From Halichondria panicea (lineage: Eukaryota; Porifera; Demospongiae; Suberitida; Halichondriidae), in assembly GCF_963675165.1 (NCBI RefSeq), contig NC_087382.1:6868315-6932314 (forward strand): a stretch of 64,000 bases of DNA. Direction: 5' to 3'. Both the position numbers and the translations under genes were made by a program. This document shows positions 12,437 to 22,304 of this stretch, piece by piece (position 1 is the first letter of the stretch; every line of letters begins with the position of its first letter). Below the pieces are notes generated by a model that was not told where the DNA came from, ran no database searches, and was given only the letters and a program-made list of their open reading frames with translations.

Positions 12437-14913
12437 TTAATATGTAGGTGGGAGCTAGCTATGGAATTCGGAAGAGTCAAAAACAGTACTGTTTTTTGTT
12501 TGTTTAGACATGCCTTGTCAGTGTTGCCTTCATTTCTGAAGAGAAGAAAGGGTAACTCTACCCTCCCGAGAAAGCGCAAAAAAACGTTGCAAACATGGGA
12601 CAGAGACATCGTTTGCCTCCCTAAAGTGAAATCAGCAGATATGCATATCGCCTACCCAAGGGGAAAATATCGTGAACAGCTAGGGAAGAATGGGTTGATT
12701 GGAAAGGTACGGCTCAACTCAAATATGAGCATGCAAGATGCAAGAAGTCGAGCGAAATTCGCTCTGTGTTTCAGCAGCCGATGAAGGATCAACGTGACTT
12801 TCCTTACATTTACTTACAGTCAACAGGTTGTGGAAGTCGCTCGCTAACCATCCCATCCTTGTCGGCATCGTTTGAATGGACAGTGCAGCAGGTAGTGAAG
12901 ATCGGTGGAACCAAAGGAAACACATATATAATGGCACAGACTGAGTTGTTTACACCATTTGAGGTGAGCTACATGTTACTGAGTGCTAATCAAAGTCTAG
13001 TGTAAACATTTCAACAGCATGTCATTACATTTTTATAACGTGTTACCATTTCACACAGAGTGATCATGAGGATGACGATCATTCAGATGCAGAAATATCT
13101 TCAGATGAAGCTGAAAAAGTTTTCTCAAAGAAAGCTTCCTCGAAGAAAGCTTCCTCAAAGAAAGTTGAAAACGAATCTCCTGCCGTTAGTACATCTTTGA
13201 GTTCTGCTGAAAGTAGTTACCAGTAAGTTATATGTGTATAATTATTTTGTCAATAAAATAATTTTTGCAATTAGGAATTATGTTGACGTTATTGACCTCA
13301 CCACTGATGAATTACCAAACATGGAAAGTGATGACTCTGAATTAGATGATCTTCCTGTTGTTCCCATTTCAATGGATTCTCGGGCCATTAACAAGTAAGG
13401 TTTATATGGGGTGATTCTCAGTGATTTATCAGTTGGTCCATAGGATGAAGAGAGCACCAGACATGGTGGTTGCCAAACATGCAATGATACAGCACCAGCG
13501 AAAGGTCATCCAAGCTAAAGATGAGGAAGATGAGGAAGATACGCAATCTGTGTACATACGACGAAAATTACTCTATTCTGATTCTGATGCCTTCAAAGCC
13601 TTTTCTCAGCCTTCTTTTAATGTCTCTAAAATGTTGAAGGTGACATTCATTGGAGAGGGAGCTGTGGATGACGGGGGACCACGCAGGGAGTTTTTTTCCA
13701 TCCTAATGAGAGACACATTTGCTAAATCTGGATTATTTTGTGGATCACCTGAAAATGTTCTTCCAATCTATAGTATTCAGGGTGTTGCCGACAATCACTT
13801 CTATATCATTGGGAAAATGATATCTACAAGCATTGTCCAAGGTGGTCAGCCACCTTTGTGCTTTTCTCGAGCAGCAGCAGATTTCATTGTGTTTGATAAA
13901 GTTATCAGCACACCTTGTTTAGAGGATATCCCTGATTACGAGATTCGTGAACATTTGAAAAGAGTAAGTGATATATTTAAAGGCTGACTCTAATTAATGC
14001 GCTCTCTAATTATAATGTGTAGTGCAATTTAGCAAACTTCCAAAGTTGTATTTGCACTCCAAAATAGAGTATTGAGTATTGTACAACAGCTTCATTGAAA
14101 GGGTCATTAGTGATTACTTACATTATTAGGAGTGTAGGGAACTTAGCATTAAAAATGGCACGAAAGGTTGGTCCAAACAAATATTAGGCCACACCCACTC
14201 CTGAACTATGTCAGAAGCGCCAAATATGTGAGTGTAACTGTATAATTTTTTCAGCTGCAGAAATGTGACACCACTGAAGAGTTACAAGAAATGCTTCAAT
14301 CAGAACATTTCGAGTTCATTTTTGAGTGTGGCTATTCGAAATTGGTATCTTCTGTTGATATCACCTGTAAAGAGGAAATAATTAAATGCATATGGCTGAG
14401 CTACAACAGCTACGAAAAGGTATTAGAGAAACGTTGCAGATGGAGCTCCCCATATGCATGTATCCAAACGAGGTGCATTCCTTGTTGGTGCCGTCGTCCT
14501 CACTGAAGATCACTACACATTTCTTTCTGGATGAAGTAATAATTGATTACTCCGATCATGGATCTAATAAGCGCACTTTTGAAGAAGCTGTCATTCTCCA
14601 TTGGTCAGATTACATCATTGATTTACCTGGTAAGTGTTACAAACTAGTCAAACGAGTTCATTTTTTATTTTCCAGGACGAAATATCACACTTCAAGACGT
14701 GCTAAGATTTATGACTGGATCGACGTGTTTACCAGCAGTTGGGTTGAGAATCCCCCGTCAATTTCTTTTACTGATGCTGACCAGCTGCCTACAGTTTCCA
14801 CCTGTTCTTTGACCTTAACGTTCCCACGATCATGTTCTAAAATGTCAACTGACAATTTCCAACAAATGATGGACCTGTGTATTCTAGGATCATGCGGATT
14901 TGGACAGGTTTAG
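12239..14913 (+). pseudogene. HECT-type E3 ubiquitin ligase of transposon A (HECT1), frameshifted
   Basis: Exons by splice sites and frame: 12,239-12,420 (leader, MANISVNVGTLSTALAAAL), 12,508-12,963, 13,059-13,222, 13,275-13,394, 13,444-13,963, 14,255-14,629 and 14,676-14,913. Domains in order are the Q/P-rich leader, an N-terminal domain opening WDRDIVCLPK (also found in HECT2), an acidic and lysine-repeat linker (FSKKASSKKASSKK), a SUMO-interacting motif VDVIDLTTDE, and a HECT domain. HECT landmarks are GEGAVDDGGPRREFF, NHFYIIGKMISTSIVQGG and the C-lobe STCSLTLTFP, whose Cys matches the ubiquitin-accepting cysteine. Three one-frame slips break it: near 12,755 (consistent with five extra bases), near 14,385, and at a C-run near 14,757. 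So this copy is probably dead. The stop is about 150 bases (insert removed) from the convergent integrase stop at 22,305. HECT ligases transfer ubiquitin through a thioester; a role in transposition is inference. Confidence 0.75.
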
Positions 14914-14989
14914 AACTTAATGACTTTTGAATTATTCATGCGGATTTAGAACTTGAGAATTATTCATGCTGATTTGTATGGCGGTAGAT

Positions 14990-15500
14990 TAGTGTCAAAA
15001 TTATGAGGTGTTTTTTCAGCAAGGGGGTTATTCTACAGAGGGTGTCAAAATTATATGGGGTGTCTTTTCAGCAAGGGGGTTATTCTACAGAGGGTATCAA
15101 AATTATATGGGGTGTCTTTTCAGCAAGGGATTATTCTACAGAGGGTGTCAAAATTATATGGGTGTCTTTTTAGCAAAGGGTTATTCTACAGACAGTGTCA
15201 AAATTCAGTGTATGGGATGTCTACTCTGTGTGTGTCAAAATTATAATGGATTGTCTTTCCAGCAAGGGGGGTTATTCTACAGACTGTCAAAATCAGTTAT
15301 ATGGGGTGTTTCAGCAAGGGGGTTGTTCTACAGGTGTCTTTTCAGCAAGGGGGGTTATTCTACAGACAGTCAGGTGTAGAATTAAGAGGGGTATTTTTCC
15401 AACAAGGTCGTTGACTGTTATTCTAGTGTCAAAAGCATGAGGAGAGTTAGTTGGAGCGTGGCCCAACTTGATGGAGGGTGTATTTTTCAGCAAGGGTCTG
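14990..15500 (+). repeat. Left TIR minisatellite of element B
   Basis: About nine units of roughly 45-55 bases carry GTGTCAAAATTATATGGGGT, TCTTTTCAGCAAGGG and GGTTATTCTACAGA words. The last units (15,370-15,500) are diverged. It is the inverted counterpart of 21,742-22,200. Open frames across it only reflect the repeat. Confidence 0.85.
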
Positions 15501-15516
15501 CCATGCATTGCATGCT

Positions 15517-15600
15517 AGCCTCGATTCCAGGCCTTGAATCGAGGCTAATGCATTGCTCATTCAGCCTCTTCAAAGCGGCCTGGATTCGAGGCTTTTAAAT
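15517..15600. repeat. Small hairpin at inner edge of the left B repeat
   Basis: TAGCCTCGATTCCAGG is followed by CCTTGAATCGAGGCTA, forming a 32-base hairpin. A third related block, GGCCTGGATTCGAGGC, follows at about 15,577. No function is evident. Confidence 0.55.
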
Positions 15601-15660
15601 TATGGGAACTGAGTAATTTTTGAGAGGGCGTGGTCTCAATTACTTTATTAATGATCAAGC

Positions 15661-17207
15661 ATGAGTTGTGACTGGATTGTAGACAGCTTGGTAGCACTTA
15701 TCTCCGATATGAAGGAGGGAAGAGTAGTAACAAGAGATATAGTGGATGGCTACAAGTGGAGAATTGAACTTATGTGCTCAGATTTAATGGCAAAGGGCAA
15801 AGGAAGCTATTTCTGGCGAATTATGTACTTCCGAGTGTAGTACTCTTGATTTACTGAACAAGGCCTACAAGGAGATGGATACATTGCTAAATAAGTTGTT
15901 AAGTAATGGAGGAGGTTCTAACGCACAATTTCAAGCACCTTTGATGTTGTCTGGTGTAGTTGGACGACCAGCGTATGTTATTCCTGAAGAGCAACTTCAA
16001 TGTTTAATTGAATCTCGTTTCACAGTTCCTCAAATCAGCAAACTATTAGGTGTATCTGTATCCACAGTTCGTCGACGTATGTCATCCCTAAATCTTTCCA
16101 TCCGCTGTACATATTCACAAATATCAGACGAAGAGTTGGACAGTGTTGTTGGAGGTGTACAACAACAGTACCCAAACTGGGGTAACCGACAGATGTACGG
16201 TTACCTTGTGTCACGTGGAATCAGAGTGCAAATGAATCGAGTTCGGGAATGTCAGAGAAGAATTGACCCACAAGGATGTGTCTTGAGAAGGCTGAGAAAC
16301 TTAAGGAGACGAGTGTATTCAGTTCAAGGTCCACAACATCTTTGGCATATAGACGGGCACCACAAGCTAATCAGGTATGGCACCATGTTTTTCATTATTA
16401 TGATATCAATGATTAATTAATTTAGGTGGAAGCTTGTGGTTCACGGTGCTATTGATGGGTACAGCAGATTAATTGTGTTTCTCAAATGTGCTGACAACAA
16501 CACTTCTGAAACTGTGCTGTCCAATTTCACAGATGCAGTTCAGTTGCATGGAGTGCCTAGCAGAGTACGCAGCGATAGAGGTGGCGAGAATGTACTTGTA
16601 CACGAGTACATGGTGGCACATCGTGGACCAAATAGAGCAAGCTTTATTGCAGGGCGAAGCGTACATAACCAGCGTATTGAACGGTTATGGCGTGATGTCT
16701 ACAGTGCTTGCATTGTTGGGTATTACTGTTTATTTTCACACATGGAGGACATAGGTATCTTAGATGTTGACAACTCTGTTCATCTATTCTGTTTGCATTA
16801 CGTATTTCTTTCAAGAATTAATCAGAGTCTACATGACTTCACAGCTGCTTGGAACAATCATCCTCTTTCATCAGTCAGAAATGCAAGCCCAAAGCAACTT
16901 TGGATAAGTGGATCACACCCCCAAGACATTGATGAACAGGTATGCAAATAACAGTTGTTGATTAATTATATCTCTGGTCTCTATTTAGATCCACAACAGC
17001 GACTACGGTATTGATTGGGATGGACCTCTTCCTGTTGGCAGTAACGAGAGCTCAATAGTTGTTGATCCACCACAACAGCCTCTTTGCTCTATGGAATATG
17101 AAGAATTATCTTCTGTTGTACACCCCCTTGCACAGAGTTATGACCATGGCATGGATTTCTATATGGACGCTGTTGAATACACCTACAGTAAAATTAACAG
17201 TTGCTAA
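15661..17207 (+). pseudogene. IS3/retroviral-type DDE integrase of element B (INT1)
   Basis: An ATG at 15,661 opens MSCDWIVDSLVALISDMKEG. A one-base slip near 15,795-15,800 moves the frame to EAISGELCTSECSTLDLLNK. From there the gene reads through with two introns of 51 and 49 bases (16,375-16,425 and 16,940-16,988) to the TAA at 17,205-17,207. Next come a helix-turn-helix (ISKLLGVSVSTVRRRM) and the rve core with all three acidic residues: [16 protein letters not shown] and [12 protein letters not shown]. It is about 40% like INT2 by eye in the core. The enzyme family cuts and joins element ends to target DNA. Only the N-terminal slip argues against function; if translation starts at 15,875, the catalytic part is whole. 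Confidence 0.75.
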
Positions 17208-17365
17208 GATTTAATAATTATGTCACTTCTGTTTCCATAAATAATCTCATGAATAAGTAATTTTGTGTCCATAAATATCTCTTGAATTAGTATATACTCC
17301 AGGAGAGATGAAAACTCAAAACAAAAAAATAATGATGATTGTGAAGGGTATTCTTGAAATTAAAA
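17208..17365. other. Spacer between convergent INT1 and HECT2 stops
   Basis: A 158-base AT-rich spacer with a direct near-repeat (TTCCATAAATAATCTC and GTCCATAAATATCTC). It must hold the 3' ends of both convergent transcripts, but no certain poly(A) signal stands out. Confidence 0.5.
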
Positions 17366-20300
17366 TCATGCCAGTCCCATGCCATCGTTTCCACGCAGAG
17401 ACAGCATTAGTTTGCTCCTGAACACATCATAAGATGAATGTCTACACGGGAGACGAAGACGGAGACTGCACGTACTGGCAGTTGCTAGTTCAGCATCAGT
17501 GAAGGTCAATGTCGGTACAGGCTGGAAACCAAGTGGGGGCTCCCTGTCAGCTCCAGTGAAAAAGATGAGAACATCGTCAAGAGTCACTTTGTCCCCATTC
17601 TCTGTTGTTGATGTTCCATCTATAGTAAAATGAATACCTTTGCATGATAGTGATCGAATTAGGCATTACACTTATATTAATGTGCAACTACATAGGAAAA
17701 TGAATGTAGTAAAAAATGTACAATACAGAGGAGGAAAAACACAATTAACCTTATGCACTTAATTATGACTTTTTAATGAACACGCATTCCGCAGTCGCGG
17801 TTCAATTGCACTTTGCTTCTGCAGTTTAAGTGAAATCACAATAATCATGTGCTTTCATAAGAAACAGGTGAAGAGAATGATTTTGGTACAGCCATGAACC
17901 TAATCCTGCTGCAACCAGGAACAGATACAGCTAGTCAGGCTCAGTACAGTCGGACATACCAGTAACTTTTTTTTACAGTATCTATGGTAACGTGAAAAAA
18001 ACTTTAGGAATGTCACATGAATGATGACGCATGTCCAATCTCCTCCTCTGCCATTATACAGTAAATTCAAATAAGAATACATTGCATCAAGAGTTTACGA
18101 ACGTAGGCATATACTGTACATCAGATGTATGTGGAGAGTAACGTGACTTCCTGTATCTGTCACAAGCTTGGAATTTGCACACTGACCAATCCAAGTGTGG
18201 GTGATGTAATCTATCAACCCATCCAAGTGTGGGTGATGTAATCTACTTTCTTGATAGATTACATCACCCACACTTGGATTGGTCAGTGTGCAAATTCCAA
18301 GCTTGTGACAGATACAGGAAGTCACGTTACTCTCCGCATACATCTGATGTACAGTATGCCTACGTTCGATACTCTCTCTCTATCATAAACTCTTGATTGC
18401 ATGAAATTAATCATTAAAGTGAAACCTTTGATTATTCGGACACCTTGGTTCTGGATAATCGAATGGATAAACCACGCCTTGATCCCACATAATGGACAAA
18501 CAGCAGAGCCACATGGTTGCCAGCGCATGCGCAGAAGATAAGCAGGCCTGTCTCCATAGTAATGCGCATGTGCAATAAAAGGACAAGCCAAAAATAAAAT
18601 TGCCAAGCCGGATAATGGAGGTTCAGAATAATGGACGTTCTACTGTATTACATTTAGTTTCTTCGTGTCCAACTTCTTCTGCGTGTACATCATATATAAT
18701 GGGAATCACTAATAAATACCACAGTATGATATTCTTTGGCCTAGGTGAACACCAAAAAAGAACACTGCCTTATACATGTATGTCAAATTAACTAGTACCT
18801 TCACATTCTTCCAAAAAATCCATGAAGAAGATGTACGCAGCCTCTTCTTTGGCTTTTCTATTTGAATCAGTTAGTGAGAACACACACGGAAACTTCTTAA
18901 AGAAGTCTACAAAAACAATAACAATATGAATGCATGACATATAATATTAATTAACGCACCCTTTGACAATACGCTTGGTTGCTGACAGAACAAAGGCTGC
19001 ATCAAATCAGAGTAGTTTTGAACATACTTGAGGACTTCACAAGTGTGTAACCCCTCTGTGAATTGATCTAGTTCCGCTTTGATCTTAATCAAGGAATGGT
19101 AGTCTCTCAATGCGTTCTTGATCCCATCCTTGTCAGCCATGGAGGCAAGGCACAATGCCTTACTATAGCCGGTGTCGCACACGAGTCCAACTTTTTCGTC
19201 ATCTTCGAATATTAACCTCAGTTTTTCATCCGTATCTGCATCATTGATCAGAAGGGGTACACCACATTAAAAGCCATGCAGATATCTAGGGTGTATAATT
19301 ATTTGCTTTGTGCGTATATTTGCTAATAAATCACATGGTGTGAATGAGTGTACCACCAACTAGGGGGGTCATGCTCCCCCTGCTTGGGCAAATTTTTTTC
19401 ATCTTGGGATTGCCTTTGCAAATGTTATAATTTTTATTTGTCCATAATTATACTTAGTCTTACCGGAAATTACCCGCTACAAGGTCATTTTAAGGGGGGG
19501 GGGGGGGGGGGGGATTGGGCTAGGGGGCTCCCTCTCCTGTGTATCATAATGATGACTTACTTGACTTACTTCTCTCAAAAGGGTTCGGACCTGTTCATTT
19601 GGAACAGCTGTATCATCCCTTACTCCCAGGTAAGTCCCCGTGCAGATGTACCGGTACACTGAAGGGTGAAAAGCAGGTATTCCAGAACCCCCTTGTACAA
19701 TACTCATAGCGGTGATTTTGCCAATGTTCTTGAAGTCCTCATTCTGAACACAATTTGTTATTAAATGTATGCACACCCATACATAATGCGCATTTAATTT
19801 ACCTGCAGAGCAACAACATTCTTCAGCGGAAAACATTGGCCACTCTCATTGCTGGTGCAGTACTTTTCAGTTACCCCCTTTGCAAATAGACGATAGAATT
19901 CTCTCAGTGGCCCACCAGTGTCTACTGCTGCCTCACTCACAAAACTGACCTGTATAGTACCCATCCGTAATCAATGTACATTTATGATAATAACTTTCTT
20001 AAACTTACTCTGAGAAGATTGGACGTATTGAATCGTTTCTTCTTTGCTTCTCTGATCCCATCTTCCACTACAAAGCCACGTCGCACATCAATACTAGTAC
20101 GGGAAGCAACCTCCCAGTCCTCACTGTTGACATCAGGGATGTGAATACCACACTTCGCCCTCAAGGCCAACACAATATGGCTCAAGCAGTTCAGTTCTCT
20201 AAATAAGTATAGCATTATCTCACAGTACATTATCTCACAGTACTATACACACATAATCACAGCTGGTTATACCTTGGTTGACAAAAGTCGTCCATACTGT

Positions 20301-21627
20301 TTTTGACAGCAAGTAAGATATCATTTTCTAGGGTCAAGTCTACCAAGTGGGATGATTGAGTATGGTCTTGTACCTAAACATTTTTTGGGGATGTTATCCT
20401 CATGCTATAAATTGGAGCATTGCTTACTTGTACACCACTGTTGTTAGGAGTAATTGGGGAAAAAGCTGGCGGTAGTGGAGATTCTGGTGGTGAGCTCAGG
20501 TAACTAAATTCTTCTTCTTCAGAGAATGCTTGAGGAAGGGGAGAATCCAACCTTAGCGAACAAATTAAACATTAAGAACTTGATAAAATGAACTGCACCT
20601 TTTACAAGTATCGAGATGTTGTTTAAGTTGACACAATGGAATGCTTTGATCACATTTTAGGCATATTTCAGTCGGTGCAATTCCCTACAGAGCAGTACTC
20701 ACACGAAGCACTACCAACCAAATAAAACTTACCAGATCTTTATTCTCCAATACACGTTTCAAACATAATTTCTGCTGTAGAGGACGGATAAACACTTTAG
20801 CACTACCTACAACATTCTTTAGGTACTGAACAGTATAGCCTCCACTTTGCGGTGGAATTACCCCGAGCTGACGATTGTTGTTGGGTAAGGTGCGTAACAG
20901 TTCATACCCCCCTGCATTCACAAGCTTTGGATATGCATTAAGAAGTTCATCGTGGAACTCAAATGCCTCGCCATATTCAAATAGACAGATTTTCTTTGGT
21001 CCAAGCCCAGCATTGATGAGGTCTGCTTTTTCCATTGGAGTTGGAGGAATTGACTGATCCACATTTGCCAGACAAATAAATTCGTGCTCCCACATACTCA
21101 GCTTTACTTTTTTCGATTTTTTTTTACCTGTTCCTGTTTTTTGTCCATATTCTGACATCCACGGAGGACGGCGAGTAGGCAGTGATAGACCACGTCGGCT
21201 TGACATGAACTGTGGCACATTACAGGTACCAGAGCGAGAGCTTCCTGGAAGCTGCTGATCCTCTCGAGCTCTCGGCCGCGGAGGTTGCCGATCAGTACCA
21301 GAGCGAGAGCTTCCTGGAAGCTGCTGATCCTCTTGAGCTCTCGGCCGGGGTGGTTGCCGATCAGTAACATTTCCTGTATGCAGAACAATTATTTTTATAT
21401 CACTACTACTACTGTGCTTTCTTTAATGGAACCCTTCCCCCCCCACACTCGTACTCTCCTAGACTACTTTCACCTACTTTCCCTGACTCTACTTTCACCC
21501 ACTCTCCCTGACTCTTTTACCACTGACCCCCACTGTTCGAAAGCTTACTTGAGCTACTGCTTTGTGGGCTCATCATGGACAAAGCGTTCTCGAGGAGACT
21601 GCGAGCAGCTCTTACAGAATCGTCCAT
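17366..21627 (-). CDS. HECT-type E3 ubiquitin ligase of element B (HECT2)
   Basis: Eleven exons, in order: 21,627-21,549, 21,373-20,733, 20,684-20,599, 20,551-20,428, 20,373-20,273, 20,198-20,009, 19,949-19,803, 19,743-19,570, 19,235-18,960, 18,906-18,799, 17,619-17,366 (about 727 residues). The chosen start gives MDDSVRAARSLLENALSMM. Order of parts: a 23-residue unit repeated twice (DRQPPRPRA...), an N-terminal domain (WEHEFICLANVDQSIPPT, then GGYELLRTLPNNN), a zinc-finger-like exon with C-x2-C-x11-H-x3-C spacing (CLKCDQSIPLCQLKQHLDTC), an acidic/proline linker, and a HECT domain. HECT landmarks are EAAVDTGGPLREFYRLF, KIKAELDQFTEGL and ASTCSLRLRLP, the last with the acceptor cysteine. All joints keep phase except exon 8 to 9. 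That joint needs a weak donor seven bases inside, or hides a one-base slip. Introns are about 47-60 bases apart from three larger ones. The largest intron (18,798-17,620) holds two MITEs. No stop codon interrupts it. Confidence 0.8.
18098..18368. mobile_element. Foldback MITE in HECT2 intron
   Basis: The left arm starts CGAACGTAGGCATA and the right arm ends with its reverse complement. The arms (about 125 bases) match almost perfectly through AGTAACGTGACTTCCTG and CCAAGTGTGGGTGATGTAAT. The left arm repeats its inner ATCCAAGTGTGGGTGATG block once more. An outer pair, GCATCAAGAGTTTA and TAAACTCTTGATTGCA, is also inverted. Confidence 0.85.
18417..18645. mobile_element. pogo/Tigger-like MITE in HECT2 intron
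   Basis: Left end AAGTGAAACCTTTGATTATT and right end (reverse complement) CAGTAGAACGTCCATTATTC are imperfect inverted repeats, with TA on both sides (18,415-18,416 and 18,646-18,647). Both ends repeat a second GATTAT/GATAAT-type word. CAGT-initiated ends with (A/G)AACC plus TA are the pattern I know for pogo-group elements. There is no coding capacity. Confidence 0.65.
19494..19513. repeat. Run of 20 G in HECT2 intron
   Basis: An uninterrupted 20-G tract (poly-C in the transcript) between exons 8 and 9 of HECT2. It could form a G-quadruplex on the plus strand and is prone to length error in assembly. Confidence 0.8.
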
Positions 21628-21741
21628 CTCTTCTTCTTCACCACGTGGACTTTCATCTACATGTGTGACCTTTAACCCTGTGACCTTTAACCCTGAATAC
21701 CCTTTGCAGAAAATCCTTGCAGTAGTTTCTAAGTAGCACCC

Positions 21742-22200
21742 TGTCCTGGAAAAAGACACCCCTCATAATTTTAATACTGTAGAATATACCCCTTGCTGAA
21801 AAATTAAGACACCCCATATAGTTTTGACACTGTCTGTAGAATAATCCCTTGCTGAAAAGACACCTCATACAATTTTTTAACACTATACCCTGTGTGTAGA
21901 ATAACCCCCCTTGTTGAAAAGACAACCATATAATTTTGACACTGTCTGTAGAATAACCCCCTTGCTGAAAAGACACCCCATATAATTTTGACACTGTCTG
22001 TAGAATAACCCCCTTGCTGAAAAGACACCCATATAATTTTGACACTGTCTGTAGAATAACTCTCTTGCTGAAAAGACACCCATATAATTTTGACACTGTC
22101 TGTAGAATAACCCTCTTGCTGAAAAGACATCCCATATAATTTTGACACTGTCTGTAGAATAACCGTCTTGCTGAAAAGATACCCCCTCATAATTTGACAC
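21742..22200 (-). repeat. Right TIR minisatellite of element B
   Basis: About nine units of 48-52 bases, the inverted counterpart of 14,990-15,500. Plus-strand words are CCATATAATTTTGACACTGT and AGAATAACCCCCTTGCTG. The inner units (21,930-22,160) are nearly identical to each other, more so than in the left array. Confidence 0.85.
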
Positions 22201-22304
22201 TGTTGTACCGCCATAGATTTGGACAGTTCAGAATTGAATGTATTGTTACAATCGTTTCGTTAACTTCATGCAATTCTATTATTATCATTAATTAAACATA
22301 ATAA

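Larger units (their letters stand above)
14977..22215. mobile_element. Transposon B: second HECT ligase + integrase element, nested in A
   Basis: Ends read TATGGCGGTA and its reverse complement, with a GATTTG duplication. The ends therefore follow the same TAT...ATA and 6-bp rule as element A. The inverted ends consist mainly of a ~50-bp minisatellite (14,990-15,500 and 21,742-22,200). Inside are an integrase gene on plus (15,661-17,207) and a HECT ligase gene on minus (21,627-17,366), which converge. The left-right gene order is the mirror of A: in A the HECT gene is on the left, in B on the right. The two elements share protein families but little DNA similarity, so B is a relative and not a duplicate of A. 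Confidence 0.85.
14971..22221. repeat. 6-bp target duplication of element B (GATTTG)
   Basis: GATTTG occurs at 14,971-14,976 and 22,216-22,221, immediately outside the TATGGCGGTA ends of element B. It fixes the borders of the inner insertion. Confidence 0.85.

Noticed and set aside
15008..15440. Several overlapping glycine/serine/phenylalanine-rich frames
   Set aside because: They are repeat translations of the ~50-bp minisatellite in the left end of element B; the same holds for minus-strand frames at 21,653-22,214.
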